From Ignavibacteriales bacterium (GTDB lineage Bacteria; Bacteroidota; Ignavibacteria; Ignavibacteriales; Ignavibacteriaceae), in contig JADJIA010000012.1 in NCBI GenBank assembly GCA_016707285.1, positions 1 to 64,000 of the forward strand: a DNA stretch of 64,000 nucleotides, written 5' to 3'. Made by a program: the position numbers and the translations under genes. The notes below the pieces were generated by a model. That model was not told the DNA's origin. It ran no database searches and worked only from the letters and a program-made list of their open reading frames with translations. Every line of letters begins with the position of its first letter. Position 1 is the first letter of the stretch. Below, piece by piece: positions 8,380-17,527 of this stretch.

Positions 8380-11300
8380 TAGTCTGCCTCCTTCATCCAG
8401 TCAGCCATTTTAGAAATGTCAAGAGTACCTTTCTTCAGGGCATGCTCTTTCATCATGGCAAATAGTATTGGGGTAACGACAAGTACATGCACAGCAGAGG
8501 TCAAGAGACCACCTATCATGGGTGCAGTTAGCGGTTTCATTACATCCGCTCCTGTGCCTGTTGACCACATAACAGGGATCAACCCAACCATGGCGGTTGC
8601 CACGGTCATTAGTTTGGGGCGTAATCTGAGCACAGAACCCTCAACCGTAGCATCATATATATCTTCTTTTGTAATCGGACCTCGTTTGCCTTTATGATAA
8701 TCGCGTAATTTTCTGTCCAATGCCTCATGCAGATAAATAACCATAACCACACCTGTTTCTACAGCAATTCCATACAGTGCAATAAAACCCACCCATACAG
8801 CGACTGAAAAATTGTAACCTAAAATGTAAACCATATACATTCCACCGATGAGTGCAAATGGAACTGAGAGCATAACCACACCTGCTTCTACATAATTTTT
8901 TAAGGTCATATACAGTAACAGGAAAATTATCAGAAACACCACCGGCATTATCATTTCCATTGTTTGTTGAGCGCGGACTTTGCTCTCATACTGACCACTC
9001 CAGGTATAACTGTATCCGGCAGGCAATTTCAAATTTTCTTCAATAACCTTCTTTGCATCTACCATTACATTTCCCATATCTCTTTCGCGAGTGTTCATAA
9101 AAACAATGGAACGCAACATTCCGTTTTCACTGCTAATCATTGGGGGACCTGTTAATGTTTTAATTTCAGCCAGTTCAGAAAGTGGAATATAAGAAACTGC
9201 GTTCTGATCTGATGCAGTAAGTGAATAGTCATCTGAACTTTCCGGTGCAGAGGGGATCACGCTTGCACTGCTGGTTTTACCCATTGATGACATCCCTCCA
9301 CCGGCTGAATTCCCACCGTTCCCACCATTCGGGGTATTCATACCTGTGGATGTCGATGGCATTCCACCTGATACTGCAACGGGAACAATCAAATTCTCAA
9401 GTTCTTCAATATTGCTTCTGTAATCTTTTTCATACCTCATACGGATTGGAAATCTCATTCTGTCTTCGATTACCACACCAAGATTTTGCCCCCCAATTGC
9501 TGTTTCAATTATATCCTGAAGGTCTCTAATATTAACTCCATACCGTGCTGCAGCTTCCCTTTTAACTTTTATATCGAGGTAATAGCCATTTTGCACACGT
9601 TCTGCAACTACATCTGCTGCACCTTCTACAGTTTTAAGCAATTGTTCTGCCCTGATTGCGTATTCTTCGAGTGTATCAAGGTTTGATCCAAATATTTTAA
9701 ATCCTACATCGGTTCTCACCCCTGTTGAAAGCATGTTTATTCTGTTGATTATTGGTTGAGTCCAACCGTTTCTGACTCCGGGGATTTGAAGTTTCTCATC
9801 CAATTCGGCAACGATATCCTGCTTCGTAATTCCGGGACGCCATTCACTTTTTGGTTTTAACAGGATGATGGTTTCAATCATACTTAGTGGTGCATTGTCC
9901 GTGGCTGTCTCAGCTCTTCCCGCTTTTCCAAGTACATGGTGTACCTCGGGTATGGACTTTATTATTTTGTCCTGTTCCTGAAGGATTCTGTTAACTTCTG
10001 TGATTGAAGCACCGGGAAGGGTGACGGGCATATACAAAATGGACCCTTCATCCAGTGGCGGCATGAATTCACTTCCCGTATCGAGAATCATTGGAACTGT
10101 AATTAATAATGCAAGAAGATTGATTGCAATCGTAATTTTACGATGTTTCAGTACCCAGTGGATTACCGGTTCGTAGAGCCTCTTAAAAAATCTTGTGGTT
10201 ATGTTCTTGTCTTCAGGTTTGAAATTTCCCCTCATAAGCATGGTCATCAGGACAGGTATCAGCGAAATTACTACGATTGCCGAGCCAAGCATCGCAAATG
10301 ATTTTGTAAATGCCAGCGGCTGAAACATCTTCCCTTCCTGCCCTGTCAGAAGAAAAACGGGAAGAAAGGAAACTAAAATTATCAGTTCGGAGAAGAAGAT
10401 CGCCCGACCAACTTGTTTTGCGGAATCGATCGATATTTTTGCATATTCCTCCTTGGTGAGTGTCCCCTTTTCAGTAATGGCTTTTGCTAAATTACGATAG
10501 GCGTTTTCTACGAGCACTATAGAGGAATCCACAATTACCCCGACTGCAAGTATTATGCCCCCCAGACTCATAATGTTGGATGAAATATTAAAAATATACA
10601 TCAGGATAAATGCAATTAGTATTGCGATGGGAAGTTCGATCAGTATTCGTATAATACTTCTGAAGTGAAGTAAAAAAATCATAACCATGATAGCTACAGT
10701 AATTGAGGCTTCGATCAAAGCTCTTTCCAAAGTGCCTACTGCCTCATGTATGAGTGTGCTCCTGTCGTATGAACTTACAATCTCAACCCCTTCAGGAAGT
10801 CCCGGGGTTATCTCTTTAATTTTCTCTTTTACCCGTTCAATTACTTTTTGTGCATTTTCCCCTGTTCGCATGACTACGATGCCACCGACAACCTGCCCCT
10901 CACCATTCAACTCAAGTGAACCTCTTCTGATATCTCCACCCAACTGAACCTTGGCAACATCTTTTATCATGATTGGAATTCCGTTTGGACCACCTCTGAT
11001 AACTGTGTTTTCAACATCTTCAATCGTCTTAATGTAACCCTGCCCCCTTACAAAATATTCAGCATCATTCACTTCCAATATCTTGCCACCAACTTCATTA
11101 TTGCTTCTTTGTACTGCATTAACGACATCACTGACTGTCAGATTATATCCACGCAAATCTGTTGGATTTACATCCACCTGATATTGTTTTACAAAACCAC
11201 CAATACTTGCAACTTCAGCAACACCATCAACCGATGATAGTTTATACCTTATGTACCAGTCCTGGATTGATCGCAAAGTTCCTAAATCGTGGTTTTTCCC

Positions 11301-11735
11301 TTTCAATGTGTACCAAAATACATGACCAACACCTGTTCCATCAGGTCCGAGAGATGGAACTACACCTGATGGCAATTGTGCCTGGACAGTATTCATTCTT
11401 TCCAACACCCTCGTCCGTGCAAAGTAAAGATCGACATTATCTTCAAATATCACGAATACAAAAGACATCCCAAACATTGAAGAAGCTCTAACTGCCTTTA
11501 CATCAGGTAATCCCTGAAGCCCTGAAACGATTGGATAGGTGACTTGATTCTCAATTATTTCCGGCGAGCGACCCATCCATTCCGTAAAAATTATAACTTG
11601 ATTCTCTGAAAGATCAGGAATTGCATCCACGGGTAAATTAATAACACTATAAATTCCAACACCAACAACCACGATATAGATGAGAATGACGAAAAAACGA
11701 TTATTCGCCGACCAATCAATAATTTTCTCTATCAT
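8379..11735 (-). CDS. cusA: CusA/CzcA family heavy-metal efflux RND pump, Cu/Ag type
   Basis: A 1118-residue inner-membrane proton-driven metal pump. The start MIEKIIDWSANNRFFVIL, the TM4 charge-relay stretch GVIVDSSIVLVENAYRNL, and the C-terminal MIGGLLTSAVHVLVVTPILF are typical of HME-RND proteins. Methionines in PLSMIETII (about residue 620) and NMLSTGVRTDVGF (about 668) match the Cu(I)/Ag(I) relay of CusA rather than Zn/Co pumps. It is about 70 residues longer than E. coli CusA because of a Gly/Ser/Met-rich insertion at about residues 783-848 in the periplasmic region before the SYIPLSELAEIK strand. Its start abuts the stop of the small upstream gene (TAA ATG). Confidence 0.93.
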   Translation of the reverse strand: MIEKIIDWSANNRFFVILIYIVVVGVGIYSVINLPVDAIPDLSENQVIIFTEWMGRSPEIIENQVTYPIVSGLQGLPDVKAVRASSMFGMSFVFVIFEDNVDLYFARTRVLERMNTVQAQLPSGVVPSLGPDGTGVGHVFWYTLKGKNHDLGTLRSIQDWYIRYKLSSVDGVAEVASIGGFVKQYQVDVNPTDLRGYNLTVSDVVNAVQRSNNEVGGKILEVNDAEYFVRGQGYIKTIEDVENTVIRGGPNGIPIMIKDVAKVQLGGDIRRGSLELNGEGQVVGGIVVMRTGENAQKVIERVKEKIKEITPGLPEGVEIVSSYDRSTLIHEAVGTLERALIEASITVAIMVMIFLLHFRSIIRILIELPIAILIAFILMYIFNISSNIMSLGGIILAVGVIVDSSIVLVENAYRNLAKAITEKGTLTKEEYAKISIDSAKQVGRAIFFSELIILVSFLPVFLLTGQEGKMFQPLAFTKSFAMLGSAIVVISLIPVLMTMLMRGNFKPEDKNITTRFFKRLYEPVIHWVLKHRKITIAINLLALLITVPMILDTGSEFMPPLDEGSILYMPVTLPGASITEVNRILQEQDKIIKSIPEVHHVLGKAGRAETATDNAPLSMIETIILLKPKSEWRPGITKQDIVAELDEKLQIPGVRNGWTQPIINRINMLSTGVRTDVGFKIFGSNLDTLEEYAIRAEQLLKTVEGAADVVAERVQNGYYLDIKVKREAAARYGVNIRDLQDIIETAIGGQNLGVVIEDRMRFPIRMRYEKDYRSNIEELENLIVPVAVSGGMPSTSTGMNTPNGGNGGNSAGGGMSSMGKTSSASVIPSAPESSDDYSLTASDQNAVSYIPLSELAEIKTLTGPPMISSENGMLRSIVFMNTRERDMGNVMVDAKKVIEENLKLPAGYSYTWSGQYESKVRAQQTMEMIMPVVFLIIFLLLYMTLKNYVEAGVVMLSVPFALIGGMYMVYILGYNFSVAVWVGFIALYGIAVETGVVMVIYLHEALDRKLRDYHKGKRGPITKEDIYDATVEGSVLRLRPKLMTVATAMVGLIPVMWSTGTGADVMKPLTAPMIGGLLTSAVHVLVVTPILFAMMKEHALKKGTLDISKMADWMKEAD

Positions 11736-11924
11736 TTAACCCTCTCCATGTCGGGTGATTTGGATAATTCTTTGTTGTGGCGAGTGATGTGGGGTATCCC
11801 GATTGAATTCATCGGTTTGTGCAGTTCTCTTCCGCTTTTCAGAAGTGACTATCAAATGGCAAGAGTATAGAATTATTCCAACAAATATCAGATAGAGGGT
11901 ATAAATTGAAAGTTGAATTAACAT
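11736..11924 (-). CDS. Small single-pass membrane protein at the head of the cus operon
   Basis: A 62-residue protein with one N-terminal hydrophobic helix (YTLYLIFVGIILYSCHLIV) and a basic, His-containing cytoplasmic-type tail. Its stop codon is immediately followed by the cusA ATG. It is the first open frame downstream of a candidate sigma-54 promoter, about 33 bases away. Position and coupling support real expression. I do not recognise the family; a leader or accessory subunit of the pump is possible. Confidence 0.55.
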   Translation of the reverse strand: MLIQLSIYTLYLIFVGIILYSCHLIVTSEKRKRTAQTDEFNRDTPHHSPQQRIIQITRHGEG

Positions 11925-11956
11925 ATTTTTTATCTTATTAAATGATATTGTTATTC

Positions 11957-11972
11957 TTCAACTATCATGCCA
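11957..11972 (-). promoter_or_regulatory. Candidate sigma-54 (-24/-12) promoter of the cus operon
   Basis: On the minus strand the sequence is TGGCATGATAGTTGAA, against the consensus TGGCAC-N5-TTGCA. The -24 GG is perfect and the -12 element is TTGAA instead of TTGCA. Spacing is correct. It points at the small membrane gene and cusA, and an NtrC-family activator gene lies just upstream, which makes it more likely than a chance match. Confidence 0.55.
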
Positions 11973-12003
11973 TTCGAATTATGGCGATTTTATCGGTTTT
12001 TTA

Positions 12004-12018
12004 CACCTCCTACAGGTG
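12004..12018. promoter_or_regulatory. Inverted repeat CACCT-N5-AGGTG upstream of the sigma-54 site
   Basis: A perfect 5-bp palindrome with a 5-base centre sits about 35-60 bases upstream of the candidate promoter and 36 bases after the regulator stop. No T-run follows, so it is not an obvious terminator. It is a candidate binding site for the adjacent NtrC-type regulator. Confidence 0.35.
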
Positions 12019-12054
12019 GATATTTTAAAATTTATTAATTTCATTTAAAAATTT

Positions 12055-13398
12055 TTAATTCTGTTCTTCAATTTTGAAGATTTTGATCTTGTTATAGAGT
12101 GTAGGGAGAGAAATCCCCAAAGACTCCGCAGATTTTGTTTTGTCCCACTTAAAGTGGGTTAAAACTTTTGCAATATGCCTTCGCTCAACCTCCTCGAGAC
12201 TAAGCAGTGCATCTTCGGATCCGGGATCGGTATCCCATTGTTTTTTGATCAGAATGTTCTCCTTTAGCAGCACATCACCTTTTGTAAGCACAATTGCTTG
12301 CATCAGGAGATTTTCCAACTCACGAACATTGCCAACCCACGGGTAGGACTGCAGGTATTTAATCACTTCATCCGGAATTTTCCGAACCGTTTTATGGAGT
12401 TCAAGATTAATTTTACTCACGAAGTGGTTAACAAGAAGTGGAATATCTTCCATCCTCTCTCTTAAAGGAGGCAGTTCAAAATTGACCACATTAAGTCTGA
12501 AATAGAGGTCCTCTCTGAATCTTTTCTGTCTTACCAGTTCTTCCAGGTTGTTATTAGTGGCAGCTATAACTCTTGCTTTCATCGGGATAGTATCATTTCC
12601 ACCAACAGGTTCAAATTCTCTTTCCTGAAGAACCCTCAACAGTTTGGCTTGCAGATTTACCGACATTTCAGATATCTCGTCGAGGAATATTGTCCCTTGA
12701 TCAGCTAATTCGAATTTTCCTTTTTTATCTTTTTGTGAGCCCGTAAAAGCACCTTTGACATGACCAAAAAGCTCACTCTCCAACAGAGTTTCGGTGATCG
12801 CAGTGCAGTTAATGGCAACAAATGGATAATTTTTTGTAACTCCCCCATGATGGATAGCCTTCGCCACCAGTTCTTTGCCTGTTCCACTTTCACCCCTGAT
12901 TAAAACGGTTACCCGGTTATCAGAAACCGAGCCAATTTTCTTAAATATCTCCTTCATCGTCTCGGTTTTACCGATAATTGTGTTTTCCACATTGAATTCC
13001 GATTCTGTGGAAATTCCTTTTATTGTCTCGCTTAATCTCTTATTTTCAAGTGCCCGTTGAATTGATACCCGGAGCCGTTCAGTTTCAATCGGTTTTTCAA
13101 CAAAATCATAAGCCCCCTTTTGCATCGCCTGAATTGTCGTGGACATATCATCATGTGCTGTTATGATAATTACACGGATAGCAAGTTTTAATTTTTGAAG
13201 TTCATCCAATACATCAAGTCCACTCATTTTGGGCATTCGAATATCGGAGATAATAAGATCCGGATTCTCAGATAATGCAAGATCGATCCCTTGTCTTCCG
13301 TTTTCGGCAGAGATAGTTCTGTATTTCCACCTGCTTAACAGGTTAACAAGAGACTCTCTGATCGATTCATCATCATCAATAATTAATATTTTTTCCAT
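12055..13398 (-). CDS. Sigma-54-dependent response regulator (NtrC family)
   Basis: A 447-residue activator with three domains. The receiver domain is at residues 1-120, with phosphoacceptor Asp52 in SDIRMPKMSG. The AAA+ sigma-54 activation domain is at about 140-370: Walker A GESGTGKE at 169-176, sigma-54 contact loop GAFTGS at 216-221, Walker B TIFLDE. A Fis-type helix-turn-helix (SAESLGISLPTLYNKIKIF) is at the C-terminus. The loop reads GAFTGS where most activators have GAFTGA, a known tolerated variant. It lies 3 bases downstream of its sensor kinase and immediately upstream of the cus genes, so it most likely switches on copper/silver efflux. Confidence 0.93.
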   Translation of the reverse strand: MEKILIIDDDESIRESLVNLLSRWKYRTISAENGRQGIDLALSENPDLIISDIRMPKMSGLDVLDELQKLKLAIRVIIITAHDDMSTTIQAMQKGAYDFVEKPIETERLRVSIQRALENKRLSETIKGISTESEFNVENTIIGKTETMKEIFKKIGSVSDNRVTVLIRGESGTGKELVAKAIHHGGVTKNYPFVAINCTAITETLLESELFGHVKGAFTGSQKDKKGKFELADQGTIFLDEISEMSVNLQAKLLRVLQEREFEPVGGNDTIPMKARVIAATNNNLEELVRQKRFREDLYFRLNVVNFELPPLRERMEDIPLLVNHFVSKINLELHKTVRKIPDEVIKYLQSYPWVGNVRELENLLMQAIVLTKGDVLLKENILIKKQWDTDPGSEDALLSLEEVERRHIAKVLTHFKWDKTKSAESLGISLPTLYNKIKIFKIEEQN

Positions 13399-13401
13399 TT
13401 C

Positions 13402-15506
13402 TTAACTCCTCAGGATTGGCAGTATGATAGTAAATTCAATCTGATTTTCTTGTGCGAGGCTGAGTATTATTTCTCCATAATGCTGTTCCACAATGTTCCT
13501 TGAGATCGACAAACCCAATCCCGTGCCCGAGACTTTATTGGTATAAAACGGTACAAAGATTTTCCCAATGTCGGGCATTTCAGTGCAACCATTTTTAATT
13601 TTCAAGGAAAACTTGTTCCTCTCCTCATTTACTTCTGAAATTAATTCAATTATTCCATTATCATCGCTGGCTTCTATAGCATTATCAATCATATTCAGCA
13701 AAACCTGTCTCATCTTATCAGAATCGATTTCGAGTTCGACAGTTTTTACCATATTTTTAACCTGAAGACTTTTCTGCTGCACTTTGTTTCTAACTTCTTC
13801 AATAATATTTTCTGTAAATCTGTTCATCATAACACTCGAATAATTTAATACATAAACCCGGGACAACTGTAAAACATCATTGACCAAACCATTCATTCTG
13901 TTTATTTCTTTTTGAATAATTCTGAATGATGAATTATCCTCTTGAGATAAAACCAACGACTCCAACAACATTTCAACATTAAGCTTAATGGATGTCAGTG
14001 GTGTTTTTATTTCATGTGCCAATACGGTTGACATCTTCCCAAGTGCTGCAAGCTTTTCAGAATGAGCGAGTTCTCTCTCCAGTTTTTTTTGTTTTGTAAT
14101 ATCCAAACCTACAAACATGAAGCCTGATGTATTGTAAACAGTCTTAATCTTGGACAAAGAAACCAAAATTATTCTGTCTTCAACTTCACCGGGGAGTGTA
14201 ATTTCTTCGCTGTGTTGACCACTGTCTGCACTGGCTTTTACCCTCTCCCTGATTATTTCCCTCCCGGCAAAAACAGGGAGAGTATCCAAAATTTTTCCCT
14301 TTATGTTTTGCAAATCATCACCAACCAAAGTTACAAATTGTTGATTTGCTTCCAGGATTGTCAAATCTTCACTTATCAAAACAATTGAAGCCGCTGATTT
14401 GTCGATCGCATTTAATAGAATGTTTATCCGGTTCTCTTTGGCTGTTAGCTCCAGAGCGTTTTTCTTCAATGAATTTGAGAGTTTATTAAAAGCTGCCGAC
14501 AATTCTCCAATTTCATCATTCGACGGGTATTCAAATTGGACTCCCAATTCTCCTGTTTCAATTCGACCAGCCTGTACTTTAAGTTTTCTGAGAGGGTTTG
14601 AAATGATCTGGATTACGGCGAATGTCATGCTTAGACTAACAATGATCCCCACAAATAAACTGATCAAAAAATAACGGATCAAATCAACATTTGTATCAAT
14701 ACCAAACAATATTTTCCCCAAAGGTATCTGGATAATCAGAATCACCATCGGAACAATGATTACAGCACTAAAAAACATCTTCCGCTTGATGCTAAAACGA
14801 TTGATCTTATCTATGGTTGCTGGAAACATATTGTATTTGTCTATACTTATCCCTGTAAACAGAATTACTCCGGAGAGAAATGCTAAAGGACTGACTTCAA
14901 CCAAATCGTAAAAACCATTAACCCAGGGTAATAACAAACCAAATGTGAATGTGAACAAATTTGTTATGACCACCCCCAGCAGAAAAACTTTTAACCGGTT
15001 TTTTAATTGTTCGTCTTCTTCTTTTAATATGTTTTGGACAGTTATAAAAATTGAGTAAAAAATAAGAGTAACATACCAGATTAAAATAACGGATAGCCAT
15101 ACTCATAATGTGCGTCAAATGTACCAAGGTGAGAGTGAGACCATTGTATCAACCTGCCGGACCATAAGAACCCCAGAATAATGATTGATGGCACTAAAAT
15201 CAGTAAACTCTCAATTTTTCCTTTTGTTCGTTTTTTTGAAAACCCCGATGACAAAAATGTCATCGTGATAAGAATCAGAAGCAAAAAAGAGTGGCAAGAT
15301 ATGTCAAGTATTGTTACATCCTTGTTATACATTAACAAAAAATGTATCCCGTGCGATATAAGATATCCAAAAATCAGGATTAACATAAGGATAAAGAGTT
15401 TACTTGTTCTGGTAGCCGTATCCCTTGTCCAAATCACAAAAAGTATCCCTGAGGCACCTAAAAAAGTTGCAACCAAAAAAAGAAGATGGAAAAACATGTC
15501 TTGCAT
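13402..15506 (-). CDS. Membrane sensor histidine kinase (HAMP-PAS-HisKA-HATPase), one frameshift
   Basis: Partner kinase of the NtrC-type regulator. From the ATG at 15504-15506 there are several membrane helices. The frame breaks near 15083 at YGYPLF; adding one T to a TTTT run continues it as LIWYVTLIFYSIFITVQN. Further helices follow, then a HAMP domain (NPLRKLKVQAGRIETGELG), a PAS domain, HisKA with LAHEIKTPLTSIKL, and HATPase with the N-box NMIDNAIEAS and GTGLGLSISR. The repaired protein would be about 700 residues. From 13402 to 14973 the frame is intact and holds all catalytic parts. A metal signal such as copper is inferred only from its neighbours. Confidence 0.88.
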
Positions 15507-15641
15507 TGGGAGGACTGCTCTATTTAATTTTTAGAAAGGATTATGGATAAATTAACAAATTTTTCCATAAAATTTCGAGATGTTTATTTTATCATCGCGA
15601 AAGTTTTAGAATAAATGTTTCTTGGAAGGAAGGAATAATAC

Positions 15642-15668
15642 AAAAAAAAGACCTGATTTCTCAGGTCT
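15642..15668 (-). terminator. Intrinsic terminator after tRNA-Ser
   Basis: On the minus strand an 8-bp stem AGACCTGA/TCAGGTCT with a GAAA loop is followed directly by a run of T residues. It starts a few bases after the tRNA 3' end. Confidence 0.85.
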
Positions 15669-15674
15669 CATTTA

Positions 15675-15764
15675 TGGCGGAGAGCCAGGGATTCGAACCC
15701 CGGATACCCGTGAAGATATAACGGTTTTCAAGACCGCCGCATTCAACCACTCTGCCAGCTCTCC
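15675..15764 (-). tRNA. tRNA-Ser (anticodon UGA)
   Basis: The minus strand folds as a class II tRNA. The acceptor stem is GGAGAGC/GCTCTCC, the anticodon loop CTTGAAA gives anticodon TGA, and a long variable arm follows as expected for serine. The T arm is GGTTCGAATCC, the discriminator base is G, and CCA is encoded. Length is 90 bases including CCA. Confidence 0.95.
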
Positions 15765-15908
15765 TTTTATTTTCGGTTATTCCGAAAAATTTAGACTGTA
15801 AATTTAATATTTTCTGATTAGACTGACAAAAGATTTTTTCAATCACCTAATTTTTTGTTAAAAAATGTTCTCGACAGCTATATTTCAGACAAAAACATCT
15901 TTTATCAC

Positions 15909-15938
15909 TTGAAAATATTTTTTAATTCGTTAAGTTTG
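15909..15938 (+). promoter_or_regulatory. Bacteroidota-type promoter of the chemosensory operon
   Basis: TTG (15909-15911), exactly 19 bases, then TAAGTTTG (15931-15938) matches the Bacteroidota sigma-A consensus TTG-N19-TAnnTTTG. It lies 58 bases upstream of cheR. The rest of the 15765-15996 gap is AT-rich with nothing else evident. Confidence 0.6.
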
Positions 15939-15996
15939 AATGATTAAAGGACAGTTAATTTATTTGTGGCTCCGGTCGCTTTAGAAGACAAAAAAA

Positions 15997-17499
15997 ATGC
16001 CCCAGACAGAAGAACTCAAACGAATTATAGCCCACAAAACCGGACTCATCGAGTTGGGCAGAGACGATGCAAAACTCCATTCATATTTTCTTGGAAGAAT
16101 GAAAAGTTTTGGCTTCAACTCTCTTCATCAATATTCAGAGCTAATTTCAGGCGATTCTCCAGGAGCAAATGCCGAACTAAAACGAATTGCAATCGACTTC
16201 TCCAACACAGAATCCTTTTTCTTCAGAGATCACGGACAGATGCGACTCCTGAGAGAGACGATTCTTCCGGAGCTTGTGATAAAAAACCGGAACACTCGAA
16301 CTCTGAATGTCCTCAGTGCTGCCTCTTCTTCAGGTGAAGAGCTCTATTCGATTGCCATCCTCCTGTCAGAAATTCTTCCGGAGTATAAGACCTGGAAGAT
16401 AACACTTCTTGGAGTTGACATCAACCATGATGCAATCAAAAAAGCTGAAAACGGAGTATATTCCAAATGGTCTTTCCGCTCGGTGCCCGAGGAGACCATT
16501 TCCAAATATTTTGTCAGAAAAAACAACGACTTTATGATCTCAGAAAGCATAAAGGAGATGGTGCTTTTTAGATATTTTAATCTGGTTGACGATCTTTCAA
16601 CTTTTCCATTTGGAAGAAGTGAATCCACCTTTGATCTCATTGTTTGCCGTAATGTTTTTATCTACTTTGAGAGTTCCGGTATTAAAAAAGCAGTTGCCAA
16701 TTTCGCTCACCTTTTAAAAAAGAATGGCTACCTGTTAACGGGGCACTCGGAACTCGCGAACATGCACTTCCCCGGATTAAAACCTGTCGCTTTCCCCGAT
16801 TCTTTCATTTATCAAAAAACAGATTCCAGGCAGGAACCGAATATCGACTTATCTCATCTTGAGGGTCTTTTTCCTTCTGAATCAAATAAGCCTGCAAAAC
16901 CTCATATAACTAAAAAAAGAAATATTACTGTGGATCTACCACCATTATCCGGTAATGGGAACAGATCCCCTGAGCATGACACTGCTGACAAGGAGGAAAA
17001 TTTAGGTGAATTCCCGGGAACTGAGGTTGAAAAACTGATTTCCGAGGGCTCAATTTCAGAAGCTGAATCGATTACCCGTAAATTCCTTAAAAAGAACCAT
17101 AACGATATTCAAGCTCTCCTCGCACTGGCAACCATTTGCGCAAACCGCGGATTGAAGGAAGAAGCCCGCATTTGCTGCGATCTGGTTCTGGAAACTGAAG
17201 CTTTTAATCCTCTCGCATATTTTGTTTTAGGGCAACTCGCCAATGAAGATGGAGAGATTGAAAATGCGCTCCTGTTGTTTAATAAAGTCTTATATTTGAA
17301 CCATGAGTTTTTCCCTGCTCTAATTGAACTTGCCACTATTTACGAATTCCAGGGGGACAACAAAAAAGCTCTTAAACTAAGGGAAAATGCCATCGGAAAA
17401 ATCTCAAAACTAAATCCTGAATCTCCGATAGTCTTTTATAAAAACATGAAAGCCGGCAGGTTAATCGAAGAATTGAAAAAATTGACAGAACATTTATGA
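15997..17499 (+). CDS. cheR: CheR-type chemoreceptor methyltransferase with TPR tail
   Basis: SAM-dependent glutamate methyltransferase acting on the MCP. A CheR N-terminal helical domain occupies about residues 1-80. The methyltransferase domain has motif I LSAASSSGEELYSIA (106-120) and the late motif IVCRNVFIYF (about 215-224), with DINHDAIKKA contacting SAM. From about residue 335 to the end there are TPR-like repeats (ALATICANRGLKEEARICCD, LGQLANEDGEIENALLLFNK), giving 500 residues compared with about 285 for E. coli CheR. TPR-fused CheR proteins are known from non-flagellar chemosensory systems. It is the first gene of the operon, 28 bases before the CheW gene. Confidence 0.92.
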   Translation: MPQTEELKRIIAHKTGLIELGRDDAKLHSYFLGRMKSFGFNSLHQYSELISGDSPGANAELKRIAIDFSNTESFFFRDHGQMRLLRETILPELVIKNRNTRTLNVLSAASSSGEELYSIAILLSEILPEYKTWKITLLGVDINHDAIKKAENGVYSKWSFRSVPEETISKYFVRKNNDFMISESIKEMVLFRYFNLVDDLSTFPFGRSESTFDLIVCRNVFIYFESSGIKKAVANFAHLLKKNGYLLTGHSELANMHFPGLKPVAFPDSFIYQKTDSRQEPNIDLSHLEGLFPSESNKPAKPHITKKRNITVDLPPLSGNGNRSPEHDTADKEENLGEFPGTEVEKLISEGSISEAESITRKFLKKNHNDIQALLALATICANRGLKEEARICCDLVLETEAFNPLAYFVLGQLANEDGEIENALLLFNKVLYLNHEFFPALIELATIYEFQGDNKKALKLRENAIGKISKLNPESPIVFYKNMKAGRLIEELKKLTEHL

Positions 17500-17527
17500 A
17501 CACACAATTGAAAGTGTTTTATTTCGG

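Noticed and set aside
8416..8697. Plus-strand open frames within the cus genes
   Set aside because: They are opposite the CusA and CusC coding strands and follow their codon periodicity.
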